From Bacillota bacterium (GTDB lineage: Bacteria; Bacillota; Sulfobacillia; Symbiobacteriales; Symbiobacteriaceae), in contig JAQBPS010000735.1 of assembly GCA_028287415.1 (NCBI GenBank), forward strand, positions 1 to 9,736: a DNA stretch of 9,736 bases, given 5' to 3'. Positions 1-5,844 of the stretch are shown piece after piece. The notes under the pieces were generated by a model. The model worked only from the letters and a program-made list of their open reading frames with translations. It made no database searches and had not been told where the DNA came from. Made by a program: the position numbers and the translations under genes. Position 1 is the stretch's first letter. Each line of letters begins with the position of its first letter.

Positions 1-317
1 TTGACCATCTTGTCACGGTTATCCTTGGAAAGCTCCGGAGAGCGGATCAGGAACACGGCGCCGGCGCTCAGCGTGCCCGTCACCGCTGCGTTCAGGACGA
101 CCGGTGCGGTGCCGATCGACTTGGCCACAACGTCAGTCACCTGCTGGCTCGTCACAGCCTTCTCGAACTGCATGTCATAGAGGTTGCCGCCGGTAAAGTC
201 GATGCCCTTGTTGAAGCCGACCGTCAAGGCGATGATCAGGCTGGCCAGGGTCAGAACGACCGAGATACCGATCCAGGTCTTCGCATACTTCATGTAGTCA
301 ATCTTTGTCCAGCTCAT
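1..317 (-). CDS. secF: Protein translocase subunit SecF (N-terminal part, runs off window)
   Basis: SecF partners SecD in the membrane complex that uses the proton gradient to help pull preproteins through SecYEG on the outer face of the membrane. Only the first 105 codons are present; the rest lies beyond base 1. A hydrophobic segment at about residues 13-34 is the first membrane helix. It is followed at 38-44 by GIDFTGG, the hallmark SecF/SecD motif at the start of the extracytoplasmic domain. The ATG is chosen because AAGGAGGTG lies 8 bases upstream, inside the end of secD. The secD stop and secF start overlap as TAATG, so the two are almost certainly translationally coupled. Identification is by motif and by the SecD neighbour. 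The conserved C-terminal half cannot be checked here. Confidence 0.95.
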   Translation of the reverse strand, partial: MSWTKIDYMKYAKTWIGISVVLTLASLIIALTVGFNKGIDFTGGNLYDMQFEKAVTSQQVTDVVAKSIGTAPVVLNAAVTGTLSAGAVFLIRSPELSKDNRDKMV

Positions 318-1543
318 TACTGGGCCACCTCCTTGACGCCCCAGGTCCGCTTCGTGAACCAGCCGGTGGCCATGGTCAGGTTGATCAACCAGCGGCTGAG
401 CGTAACCGAAGTGAAGATCGAGAGCAGCACGCCGACCACCAGGGTGATCGCGAAGCCCTTGATCGAGGGTGAACCTAGGAAGTAGAGCACGGCGCCGGCA
501 AGGGCGGTGGTCACCTGGCCGTCAACAATCGCGGCCAGCGCCCGGTGGAATCCGGCGTCAACGCCGGATCGCAGGCCCTTGCCCTTGCGCAGCTCTTCCT
601 TGATGCGTTCGAAAATGATGATATTGCCGTCAACCGCCATGCCGATGGAGAGCAGAATGCCCGCCAGACCCGGCAGGGTGAAGACCGCCTTCATGCCCAT
701 CAGAACGCCGAGCGTCATCATGACATAGATGGCGAGGGCCAGGGTGGCCAGCAGGCCCGGGATCCGATAGATCAGCAGCATGAAGAGCACGACCACCCCC
801 AGGCCGATCAGCCCGGCCTTGGCCGACTTCGTGAGGGAGTCAGCGCCCAGGGTGGCCGAAACAACCCGGTTCTCCGTCAGCTGGAGCTTGATCGGCAGTG
901 CGCCGCCGTTGATCAGGTCGGCCAGCTGCTTCGCGCTGTCGGCAGTGAAATTGCCGGTGATGACGGCCTGCCCGTTCGTGATGGTGCTCTGGACCACCGG
1001 GGAGGAGATCACCAGACCATCCAGCTTGATGGTGATCGGCTGGTTGATGTACTTGGCCGTAGCGTCCGCGAACTTCTTCGGCCCGTCGCCCTTCAGCTTC
1101 AGGCTGACCGCGTAACCCTGCCCGCTCTGCGAGGTGATGCCAGCCGTGTCGATATCCTTGCCTTCCAGCACAATGGCGCCGTCCGGACCGACGAACGTGA
1201 GCACGGCGGTCTGGCCGACGATCGCCTTCGCCTTCTCAGTATCCTGCTCATTCGCAATCTCGACGATGATGCGCTTGTTGGCAACATCGGTCTGCACGAC
1301 CGGCTCGGAGAGGCCGCTCTTATTGACGCGGTTCTCGATGACCGCCTTCGCCGTCTCGAGCGACTGCGGGGTCACCTTGCCAACCTCGGAGTCGACACCC
1401 TGCAGCACCATGTGGACGCCGCCCTTGAGGTCGAGACCGAGCTTCATATTATTCTTGATCGGGTTAACAGCGGAGAAATAATATCCGGTACCGGCGATCA
1501 GAACCACCAGCACCATGAGAATCGCAACGGCCCGCGCCCGCAT
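317..1543 (-). CDS. secD: Protein translocase subunit SecD
   Basis: SecD is the larger partner of SecF in proton-driven preprotein translocation. The 408-residue protein has an N-terminal membrane helix (about 5-25), then GLDLKGG at 36-42, the conserved motif of the first periplasmic-type domain. A large extracytoplasmic region (about 43-238) follows, then five C-terminal membrane helices. The signature GMAVDGNIIIFERIKEE (301-317) contains D305, N307 and the FERIKEE loop typical of the SecD/SecF RND fold. The length fits the short Gram-positive type, with secD and secF unfused. An in-frame ATG lies 21 bases further upstream, but AGAAGGAGG sits 7 bases before the ATG at 1543, so that start is used. 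It overlaps secF by TAATG and has its own promoter upstream, so it may be expressed independently of the HD gene. Confidence 0.97.
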   Translation of the reverse strand: MRARAVAILMVLVVLIAGTGYYFSAVNPIKNNMKLGLDLKGGVHMVLQGVDSEVGKVTPQSLETAKAVIENRVNKSGLSEPVVQTDVANKRIIVEIANEQDTEKAKAIVGQTAVLTFVGPDGAIVLEGKDIDTAGITSQSGQGYAVSLKLKGDGPKKFADATAKYINQPITIKLDGLVISSPVVQSTITNGQAVITGNFTADSAKQLADLINGGALPIKLQLTENRVVSATLGADSLTKSAKAGLIGLGVVVLFMLLIYRIPGLLATLALAIYVMMTLGVLMGMKAVFTLPGLAGILLSIGMAVDGNIIIFERIKEELRKGKGLRSGVDAGFHRALAAIVDGQVTTALAGAVLYFLGSPSIKGFAITLVVGVLLSIFTSVTLSRWLINLTMATGWFTKRTWGVKEVAQ

Positions 1544-1550
1544 GGTCCGT

Positions 1551-1559
1551 CCTCCTTCT
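1551..1559 (-). promoter_or_regulatory. Ribosome binding site that fixes the secD start
   Basis: AGAAGGAGG lies 7 bases before the ATG at 1543. It falls within the coding sequence that the upstream in-frame ATG (1564) would add, which argues that MRARAV is the true N terminus and that the seven residues MLEGGRT are not made. Confidence 0.85.
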
Positions 1560-1584
1560 AGCATTTAGATCACAACCGTACAAA

Positions 1585-1599
1585 GGAGGCCTGGCCTCC
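1585..1599. repeat. 15-base palindrome at the start of the secDF leader
   Basis: GGAGGCCTGGCCTCC is a perfect inverted repeat with 7-base arms around one central base. It lies roughly 6-20 bases downstream of the transcription start predicted from the secD promoter. No T-run follows on the minus strand, so it is not a terminator. It could be an operator for a dimeric repressor or a short RNA hairpin in the leader. The arm GGAGG also mimics a Shine-Dalgarno, but no start codon follows at a useful distance. Confidence 0.5.
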
Positions 1600-1611
1600 G
1601 ATACCCTTGCC

Positions 1612-1641
1612 ATTCTACGGGCAGAGTACCAGGGCTGTCAA
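1612..1641 (-). promoter_or_regulatory. Sigma-A-type promoter for secDF
   Basis: On the minus strand a perfect -35 TTGACA (1641-1636) is followed by an 18-base spacer and -10 TAGAAT (1617-1612, five of six consensus bases). Transcription should start near 1605, giving a leader of about 60 bases before secD. The promoter lies wholly in the gap between the HD gene stop (1668) and secD. It can therefore supply secDF transcription independently of the upstream operon. Confidence 0.75.
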
Positions 1642-1667
1642 CAATTGATGGCTGGACGTTCTGACAA

Positions 1668-2333
1668 TTACAGTAGCCGCGTGTCATTGATCACCAGTTC
1701 GAACCGGCAGTCAAGGTGCTGAGCCGCCCGTCGGCACATAACCATGCGGACCAGGAAGATCTCAAAGTACTCCATAATGGCGATCAGCGACGTGTCGACT
1801 GTGAGGGCCAGGCGCACCACCCGCTCCGGCAGCAGCGCGACCAGGTCGCTGTGCGTGACCGCGTAGTTGACCCGATCGTGGATGTCGAATGCCGCGAGAT
1901 CGGCTTTGTAGACCCGGCTCCGGTGCACATCCGACTTGTCGGCGAGGATCAGGCAGGCCGCAATCTCGTTGACCGGATTGCCCACCTGCTCCTCGTGATT
2001 GCCGATCGCCGCCATCACATCGGCGATTTCGCCGGGGGGCATGCCCAGCCGTGTCAGGATCGCATGTGCGAGGATGGCGCTGGTCTGGCCGTGGTTGCTG
2101 CGGTTGACGACATTGCCGATGTCGTGCAGCAGCGCTGCGATGCCCACCAGCTCACGCCGCCGGTCCGGGAGGCCCAGTTGCTCCATGATCCTGGTGGCGC
2201 GGTGTGCGACCAGCCCGATGTGCCGCAGCCCGTGTTCTGTGAAGCCGATGGCTTGAAGCATTTCCTGGGCCTTCAAAATGTAGGTATGGACCTCCGGATC
2301 ACTCTTGACCATCGCGAACGTGACTTCCGCCAT
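1668..2333 (-). CDS. HD-domain metal-dependent phosphohydrolase
   Basis: This 221-residue soluble protein is an HD superfamily hydrolase. The metal-binding pattern is visible in order: H44 (LVAHR), the H70-D71 pair in LLHDIGN, H81/H90, H113 in GNHEEQ, and D132 in LADKSD. HD proteins hydrolyse phosphate esters such as nucleotides, (p)ppGpp or cyclic dinucleotides. It lacks the synthetase domain of Rel proteins and the GYP signature of HD-GYP proteins, so the substrate is unknown. A GAAAGGAAG Shine-Dalgarno precedes the ATG. Only 18 bases separate it from lepB, which points to co-transcription, and secD follows after 124 bases that include a new promoter. The residues after about 150 have no motif I recognise. 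The fold is confident; the role is not. Confidence 0.85.
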   Translation of the reverse strand: MAEVTFAMVKSDPEVHTYILKAQEMLQAIGFTEHGLRHIGLVAHRATRIMEQLGLPDRRRELVGIAALLHDIGNVVNRSNHGQTSAILAHAILTRLGMPPGEIADVMAAIGNHEEQVGNPVNEIAACLILADKSDVHRSRVYKADLAAFDIHDRVNYAVTHSDLVALLPERVVRLALTVDTSLIAIMEYFEIFLVRMVMCRRAAQHLDCRFELVINDTRLL

Positions 2334-2351
2334 CGCGTTGCTTCCTTTCGG

Positions 2352-3068
2352 CTACTTCGTGACACCCGTCTGCTGGGGCGTACGGGGGTAGTCCAGCGGG
2401 CCTGCGCCCAGGCGACTGAGCGGCCAGAACAGGAAGAACGCCTTGCCGTCCACGTTCGCATCGGGGATAAAGCCGATCATCCGGGAGTCGAGGCTCCGGG
2501 CCCGGTTGTCACCCATCACGAAGATGCTGTTCGGCGGTACCACCTGGGGCGGTGCGTCAGGACCCAGGGCAAAGTCTGTGTTCTTATAGGGCTCCTGTAG
2601 CGCCTGTCCATTCACATAGACGGTGCCCTGCTTCACCTCGACGGTCTCACCGGAGACGGCGACCACCCGCTTGATCAGCTCACGGTTGGTGCGGCTCGGG
2701 TCCTGAAGGACAACGATATCGCCAGGCGTCGGCGGGTGGAACCGGTAAACGAACTTGTTCACCAGCAGGCGTTCGGCCGTATGAAGCGTCGGCTCCATCG
2801 ACTCGCCCTCCACCAGATAGACCTGCACAACCAGGGCCCGGATCAGCAACGCCGCCAACAGCGCCACAATAATCGTCTCCAGCCACTCGCGGGCAATGCT
2901 CTTGCCTGACGGTGGCCGGGGGCCACGGGGCGGGGCCTGGTCGGGGCCGGGGCTTGCGACCGGGACCGGGTCCAGGCCGGAGACCGGGCCCACACCCTCT
3001 TCATTGCCGGCTACGGCATGCGGCTGCGGTTCCCCGCCCTCCACGGGCATATCAGGCTCTCGGGTCAT
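2352..3068 (-). CDS. lepB: Signal peptidase I (type I leader peptidase)
   Basis: This membrane-bound serine protease removes signal peptides from exported proteins on the outer face of the membrane. The 238-residue protein shows all the family boxes: a membrane helix at about 62-82, then GESMEPTL with catalytic Ser90, then ELIKRVVAVSG with the general base Lys133, and MGDNRARSLDSR at 185-196. One N-terminal anchor is the usual Gram-positive arrangement. About 55 Pro/Gly-rich residues precede the anchor, longer than in typical SipS-type enzymes, and should be cytoplasmic and disordered. The ATG at 3068 is preferred over upstream in-frame ATGs because GAAGGGG lies 7 bases before it. It overlaps the end of the P-loop gene by 17 bases, implying coupled translation. 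Its position close to secDF is functionally coherent. Confidence 0.96.
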   Translation of the reverse strand: MTREPDMPVEGGEPQPHAVAGNEEGVGPVSGLDPVPVASPGPDQAPPRGPRPPSGKSIAREWLETIIVALLAALLIRALVVQVYLVEGESMEPTLHTAERLLVNKFVYRFHPPTPGDIVVLQDPSRTNRELIKRVVAVSGETVEVKQGTVYVNGQALQEPYKNTDFALGPDAPPQVVPPNSIFVMGDNRARSLDSRMIGFIPDANVDGKAFFLFWPLSRLGAGPLDYPRTPQQTGVTK

Positions 3069-3432
3069 CGGACATCCCCTTCCAGTGGGCGACCCATGCG
3101 GCGGCAGCCTGACGCACCTCTTCAATGCTCAGGTCATCTGTCGGCAAGTAGAGGTCGCATAGTTCACGAGCGGTCTGGAGCCGCTGGCGCTGATCATCCA
3201 GGCGCTCCGGCCCGTACATGATCGTCGGGCGCCGGCGCTTGGTCGTCGCAAAACAGGCGTCAAGCATGATCAGGATGTTGGCCCCGGGGTGCAGCTTTTC
3301 CCACAGACGCCGGACAACGGAGTGCTCCTGCGGCACGCTCTTCGCGTTGATGCCCAGCCCGCTAAGGCCGGCTGCCAGTGTGGACTTTCCCACCGCGCAA
3401 ATCCCGACGATCACAACGTATGGCTCCCTCAC
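3052..3432 (-). CDS. Small P-loop NTPase of unknown function
   Basis: This 126-residue protein has a Walker A motif GICAVGKST (10-18, Lys16) and a hydrophobic strand ending in an acidic residue, ILIMLD (53-58), that may be Walker B. A basic stretch KRRR (65-68) resembles a kinase lid. Another notable motif is VPQEHS (33-38). From memory, short P-loop proteins with a QEHS box and a DLYLxTD segment near the C terminus (here DLYLPTD, 93-99) recur in Chloroflexi and some Firmicutes without an assigned function. The likeliest activity is a small-molecule kinase, but no substrate can be named. The start is a GTG with GAAGGGG 8 bases upstream; its first two bases overlap the last bases of a three-codon ATG frame ending in TGA. 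It lies 31 bases after the PP2C gene and overlaps lepB by 17 bases. Confidence 0.8.
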   Translation of the reverse strand: MREPYVVIVGICAVGKSTLAAGLSGLGINAKSVPQEHSVVRRLWEKLHPGANILIMLDACFATTKRRRPTIMYGPERLDDQRQRLQTARELCDLYLPTDDLSIEEVRQAAAAWVAHWKGMSDDPRA

Positions 3433-3448
3433 GCTGACATCCCCTTCC
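3071..3448. repeat. 13-base exact repeat in the two translation starts of the P-loop and lepB genes
   Basis: GGAAGGGGATGTC (minus strand) occurs at 3448-3436, before the P-loop GTG start, and again at 3083-3071, before the lepB ATG start. Both copies supply the GAAGGGG Shine-Dalgarno. Both also contain an ATG 7-8 bases before the true start: in the first copy it opens a three-codon frame, in the second it is an internal Met of the P-loop protein. This may reflect local duplication of a translation initiation region, or chance around a purine-rich SD. Confidence 0.5.
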
Positions 3449-3463
3449 GCAGGCCCTGCTGAA

Positions 3464-4186
3464 TCAGAGGCCGGGCTGCTGAAATGGCATGGCCACTTCC
3501 ATGCGGCGGACGTGATCTTCATCATTGGCAGGGCCCAGGCCCACGGCCAGCACAGACATATCGTCAGCAGGGCGGCGGTGGTCCAGGTCGATCGCTTTCT
3601 CCAGCAGGCCATCCGCCAGCTCCCGCATGCACCCGGGCTCCGCCGCCGCCACCATGGCGGCCACGTCATCAAGGCTCAGCTCGGCATCGTACCGCCGCCC
3701 CGCCGACAGCACGCCGTCGGTGAAGGCCAGGACGACAATGCCGGGCTCAAGGGGCACCTCCGCGATTAATGGCTTCATCAGCTCGCGGATGCCGATCGGC
3801 TCCACATGCTCATCAAGCCGCTCCACGGCGCCCCCGGGACGGCGCAGGAAGACCGGAACATGCGTGTTTCGGGTGATTACCAGGCTCTTGGTGCGGAAAT
3901 CGACAGAGATCATGGTCAGCTCCGTCGAAACTTTCCCGTCCCGCACGGCGTAGAGATGGTCATGGACCCCGCGGGCCACGGCACCGTCCCGGACGCCGTC
4001 CACGACCAGCTGGGCCGCCTTGGCCACCACCATGTGGCTCGTCCGCTTGGCCGCCCGCCCGTGGGTCTGGCCGTCCGCCATGATCGCCGTAAGCCCCTGC
4101 CTTGGACGTTCCACTACTTCAACGCTGTCCCCGCTCTCAGAGAGCCCTGACTTGGGGACCTTGGCGACGGCGACCTTTACCTCCAT
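3464..4186 (-). CDS. SpoIIE-type PP2C serine/threonine phosphatase, stand-alone catalytic domain
   Basis: This 240-residue protein consists of little more than a PP2C/SpoIIE catalytic fold. The four expected metal-binding Asp are present: D20 in SGDS, D38 in ADGQTHG, D157 in FTDGV, and the D208-D209 pair in ADDMSVLAV. The family's usual DGMGHG box reads DGQTHG here. It has no membrane helix and no PAS, GAF or receiver domain, unlike SpoIIE, RsbU or RsbP, so any input must come from a partner. Such enzymes dephosphorylate anti-sigma-factor antagonists or other phosphoproteins, but no STAS-domain partner lies in the window. The ATG is fixed by an in-frame TAG two codons upstream. The best Shine-Dalgarno, AGGAGG (4207-4202), is an unusually long 15 bases away. 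It lies between pxpA (76-base gap) and the P-loop gene (31-base gap). Confidence 0.85.
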   Translation of the reverse strand: MEVKVAVAKVPKSGLSESGDSVEVVERPRQGLTAIMADGQTHGRAAKRTSHMVVAKAAQLVVDGVRDGAVARGVHDHLYAVRDGKVSTELTMISVDFRTKSLVITRNTHVPVFLRRPGGAVERLDEHVEPIGIRELMKPLIAEVPLEPGIVVLAFTDGVLSAGRRYDAELSLDDVAAMVAAAEPGCMRELADGLLEKAIDLDHRRPADDMSVLAVGLGPANDEDHVRRMEVAMPFQQPGL

Positions 4187-4262
4187 GGGCTAGCGGGGGC
4201 ACCTCCTGTGCGGTCCTGATCGTCACAGCAACTATCCGCTTTCGGTATTCTTTGTCAGCGTA

Positions 4263-5036
4263 CTAGATCCCTGCTCCCGCAGTCAGCGGCGGGCGAACCG
4301 CCACCCCGGCCTGCGCGAGCCGCTCCCGGATGCGCTGAATCAGGAGCACCGCACCAGGGGTGTCGCCGTGAACGCAGATCGTCTCCGCCGCCACAGCGAT
4401 CTCCGTGCCGTCAATGGCGATGATGCGCCCCTCGGTCACCATCCGCAGCGCCCGCTCTGCCACAGCATCCGGGTCGTGGATGACCGATCCGGGCAGCTTG
4501 CGGCTCGCCAGGGCCCCGTCCGGGGTGTACGCCCGGTCAGCAAAAACCTCTGCGGCCACCGGAAGCCCCACCTCCCCGGCCACCCTTGCCATCACGGAGC
4601 CCGCCTGGACAAAGAGGAGCAGCCCGGGGTCGTACGCTGCAACCGCCCGGGCGATCGCCCCCGCCGTGGCCTCGTCCCGCTGGGCCATGTTGTACAGGGC
4701 CCCGTGCGGTTTCACGTGCCGCAGCGGCACGCCCGCAACGCGGCAAAAGGCGCTGATCGCACCGATCTGGTAGAGCACGTCATTCTCCAGCTCCTGCGGC
4801 GCCACTTGCAGCTCCCGCCGGCCAAAACCGGCGAGGTCCGGAAAGCTGACGTGCGCCCCTACGCCCACGCCGTAGCGGGCGGCCAGTGCCAAAGTCCGCC
4901 GCAGCACCTGGGGATCGCCCGCATGAAAGCCACAGGCCACATTCGCACTGGTGATCAGCGGCATCACCTGCTCGTCCAGGCCCAGGGTGTAGGGGCCGAA
5001 GCTTTCACCCATGTCACAGTTCAGGTCGATCTGCAC
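4263..5036 (-). CDS. pxpA: 5-oxoprolinase subunit A (LamB/YcsF family)
   Basis: PxpA acts with PxpB and PxpC to open 5-oxoproline (pyroglutamate) to glutamate at the cost of ATP. The family signature IDLNCDMGESFG is at the very N terminus, followed by ACGFHAGDP, GAHVSFPDLAGFGRR, KPHGALYN and VHGDTPGA near the C terminus. The length of 257 is normal for the family. The start is GTG at 5036 with GGAGG 7 bases upstream; it overlaps the end of the regulator by 16 bases, so the pair should be translationally coupled. No pxpB or pxpC is next to it, although these usually accompany it, so they must be elsewhere or this copy has another role. The overlapping regulator suggests dedicated control. Confidence 0.95.
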   Translation of the reverse strand: MQIDLNCDMGESFGPYTLGLDEQVMPLITSANVACGFHAGDPQVLRRTLALAARYGVGVGAHVSFPDLAGFGRRELQVAPQELENDVLYQIGAISAFCRVAGVPLRHVKPHGALYNMAQRDEATAGAIARAVAAYDPGLLLFVQAGSVMARVAGEVGLPVAAEVFADRAYTPDGALASRKLPGSVIHDPDAVAERALRMVTEGRIIAIDGTEIAVAAETICVHGDTPGAVLLIQRIRERLAQAGVAVRPPLTAGAGI

Positions 5037-5695
5037 CCGTACTCCTCCTCCTCTCGAATCGACAGGATCTGCACCGCCCTACGCAGGGCGCCAGGGGAGA
5101 TTCCGGCGACGGCGGCCTCCAGGACCACCTGGTAGTATTCGCTCAGCCGTTCCGGACCAATGCTGCGCTCCTCAGGGGCGACCCCCCCGAAAAAGTCGCC
5201 GCGGATGAAGAAGTCGAGGCCGAGGCCGCTCAGCGCCGCCAACAGGCGCAGGGGCGGGCTCTCAAGTGGTGCGTTGCCCCGGAGCACATCATCCAGGGCC
5301 CCGGGGGTATAGCCCAGGTGTGCCGCCACGCGGTTCCGGCCGAATACCGTCGGGTAGGAGCCCTCCAGGAAGTGGAGCACGGCCGCGACCCGGCTCTGGA
5401 TGGGTGCGAACTTGAGGGCCTGCCGCGCCCCTTGTTCCATCGCATCGTGGTGGCGAAAGAAACCCGCCCGCAGGGCCGCCGCTGACGGGCTCTCCCCGGC
5501 CAGCAGATACTCCCCGGTCGTGTTGAAATACTCAGCGAGCCGCCGGACCACATCCGGTGCGGGGTTCCGCCGCGCGCCATTCTCCAGCGCCACCAGGTCG
5601 CTGTAAGCGACGCCGCTCAAGGCTGCCAGCTCCTTGACCGCCAGTCCGCGCAGGTTCCGGAGCTGGGCTAACCGATCGCCGATGCCGTCGGCCAC
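5021..5695 (-). CDS. XRE-family transcriptional regulator with two HTH segments
   Basis: This 224-residue protein has a clear Xre/Cro helix-turn-helix at residues 6-65: LAVKELAALSGVAYSDLVALENG, then NPAPDVVRRLAEYFNTTGEYLLAG. A second region at about 118-166 repeats the pattern (RVAAHLGYTPGALDDVLRG, then PPLRLLAALSGLGLDFFIRG), so it may carry two DNA- or partner-binding HTH units. The remaining C-terminal part has no recognised ligand domain. The start is GTG at 5695 with GTAGGAGGG 6 bases upstream. Its last codons, a run of GAG for Glu, double as the Shine-Dalgarno of pxpA, which it overlaps by 16 bases. It is divergent from the 75-residue gene and preceded by a leader ORF. It is the natural candidate to regulate this intergenic region, by analogy with other divergent Xre regulators. 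Confidence 0.88.
   Translation of the reverse strand: MADGIGDRLAQLRNLRGLAVKELAALSGVAYSDLVALENGARRNPAPDVVRRLAEYFNTTGEYLLAGESPSAAALRAGFFRHHDAMEQGARQALKFAPIQSRVAAVLHFLEGSYPTVFGRNRVAAHLGYTPGALDDVLRGNAPLESPPLRLLAALSGLGLDFFIRGDFFGGVAPEERSIGPERLSEYYQVVLEAAVAGISPGALRRAVQILSIREEEEYGCRST
5042..5048 (-). promoter_or_regulatory. pxpA ribosome binding site embedded in the regulator's Glu codons
   Basis: GGAGGAG, part of four consecutive GAG codons at residues 215-218 of the regulator, sits 5-7 bases before the pxpA GTG at 5036. It decides the GTG start and ties pxpA translation to ribosomes finishing the regulator. Confidence 0.8.
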
Positions 5696-5743
5696 AGTAG
5701 TCCCTCCTACCAGCCAGATTGACCGGTGCTCGCGGTGGTGCCA

Positions 5744-5812
5744 TTATCGCGCTGCCGCACCTAATCGGCAATGAACGGATAACGACCCGTCACCCATTGT
5801 TTCGACACCCAT
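5744..5812 (-). CDS. Possible 22-residue leader peptide ahead of the regulator
   Basis: A minus-strand ORF starts with ATG at 5812. It has a perfect AGGAGG (5826-5821) 8 bases upstream, the best ribosome binding site in the window. It encodes MGVETMGDGSLSVHCRLGAA plus two more residues and ends in TAA, 48 bases before the regulator start. The peptide has no membrane helix, no run of one amino acid and no known motif, so classical attenuation by a repeated codon is not evident. It may act through ribosome passage (upstream ORF control), encode a short peptide, or be non-functional. The support is the ribosome binding site and the position. Conservation was not tested. Confidence 0.4.
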   Translation of the reverse strand: MGVETMGDGSLSVHCRLGAAAR

Positions 5813-5813
5813 T
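5791..5813. repeat. Direct repeat CACCCATT, two copies
   Basis: CACCCATT occurs at 5791-5798 and 5806-5813, 15 bases apart, across the two in-frame ATG codons of the leader ORF. The first seven bases also appear inverted as ATGGGTG at the start of the 75-residue gene (5925-5931). It could be a binding site or simply reflect similar start contexts. Confidence 0.3.
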
Positions 5814-5838
5814 TACAATTCCTCCTATATTTTTACAA
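5812..5838. repeat. Direct repeat TTTACAA, two copies 20 bases apart
   Basis: TTTACAA occurs at 5812-5818 and 5832-5838. The 20-base period is close to two helical turns, which would put both copies on one face of the DNA. The copies bracket the AGGAGG of the leader ORF and lie just upstream of the plus-strand promoter. They are plausible regulator half-sites, unproven. Confidence 0.35.
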
Positions 5839-5844
5839 ACTATG

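Noticed and set aside
545..1561. Long plus-strand open frame (338 codons)
   Set aside because: It lies antisense to secD, which has unmistakable motifs. The frame is open because of high GC and codon bias, and the translation is a low-complexity His/Asp/Gln/Arg-rich shadow.
1585..1599. Palindrome before secD as an intrinsic terminator for the HD gene
   Set aside because: It lies downstream of the secD promoter and lacks a T-run on the minus strand.
1716..2600. Long plus-strand open frame (294 codons)
   Set aside because: It is antisense to the HD gene and lepB, both of which have catalytic motifs. It has no ribosome binding site and an antisense-type composition.
3433..3672. N-terminal extension of the P-loop protein to an upstream ATG
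   Set aside because: The added sequence is Trp/Arg/Pro-rich and is the PP2C gene read in another frame. The GTG at 3432 has a proper Shine-Dalgarno and places Walker A at the usual position near the N terminus.
4230..4258. Possible minus-strand promoter before the PP2C gene (CTGACA-17-ATAGTT)
   Set aside because: The -35 is acceptable but the -10 matches the consensus poorly, so I do not list it. The 76-base gap shows no terminator, so read-through from pxpA is at least as likely.
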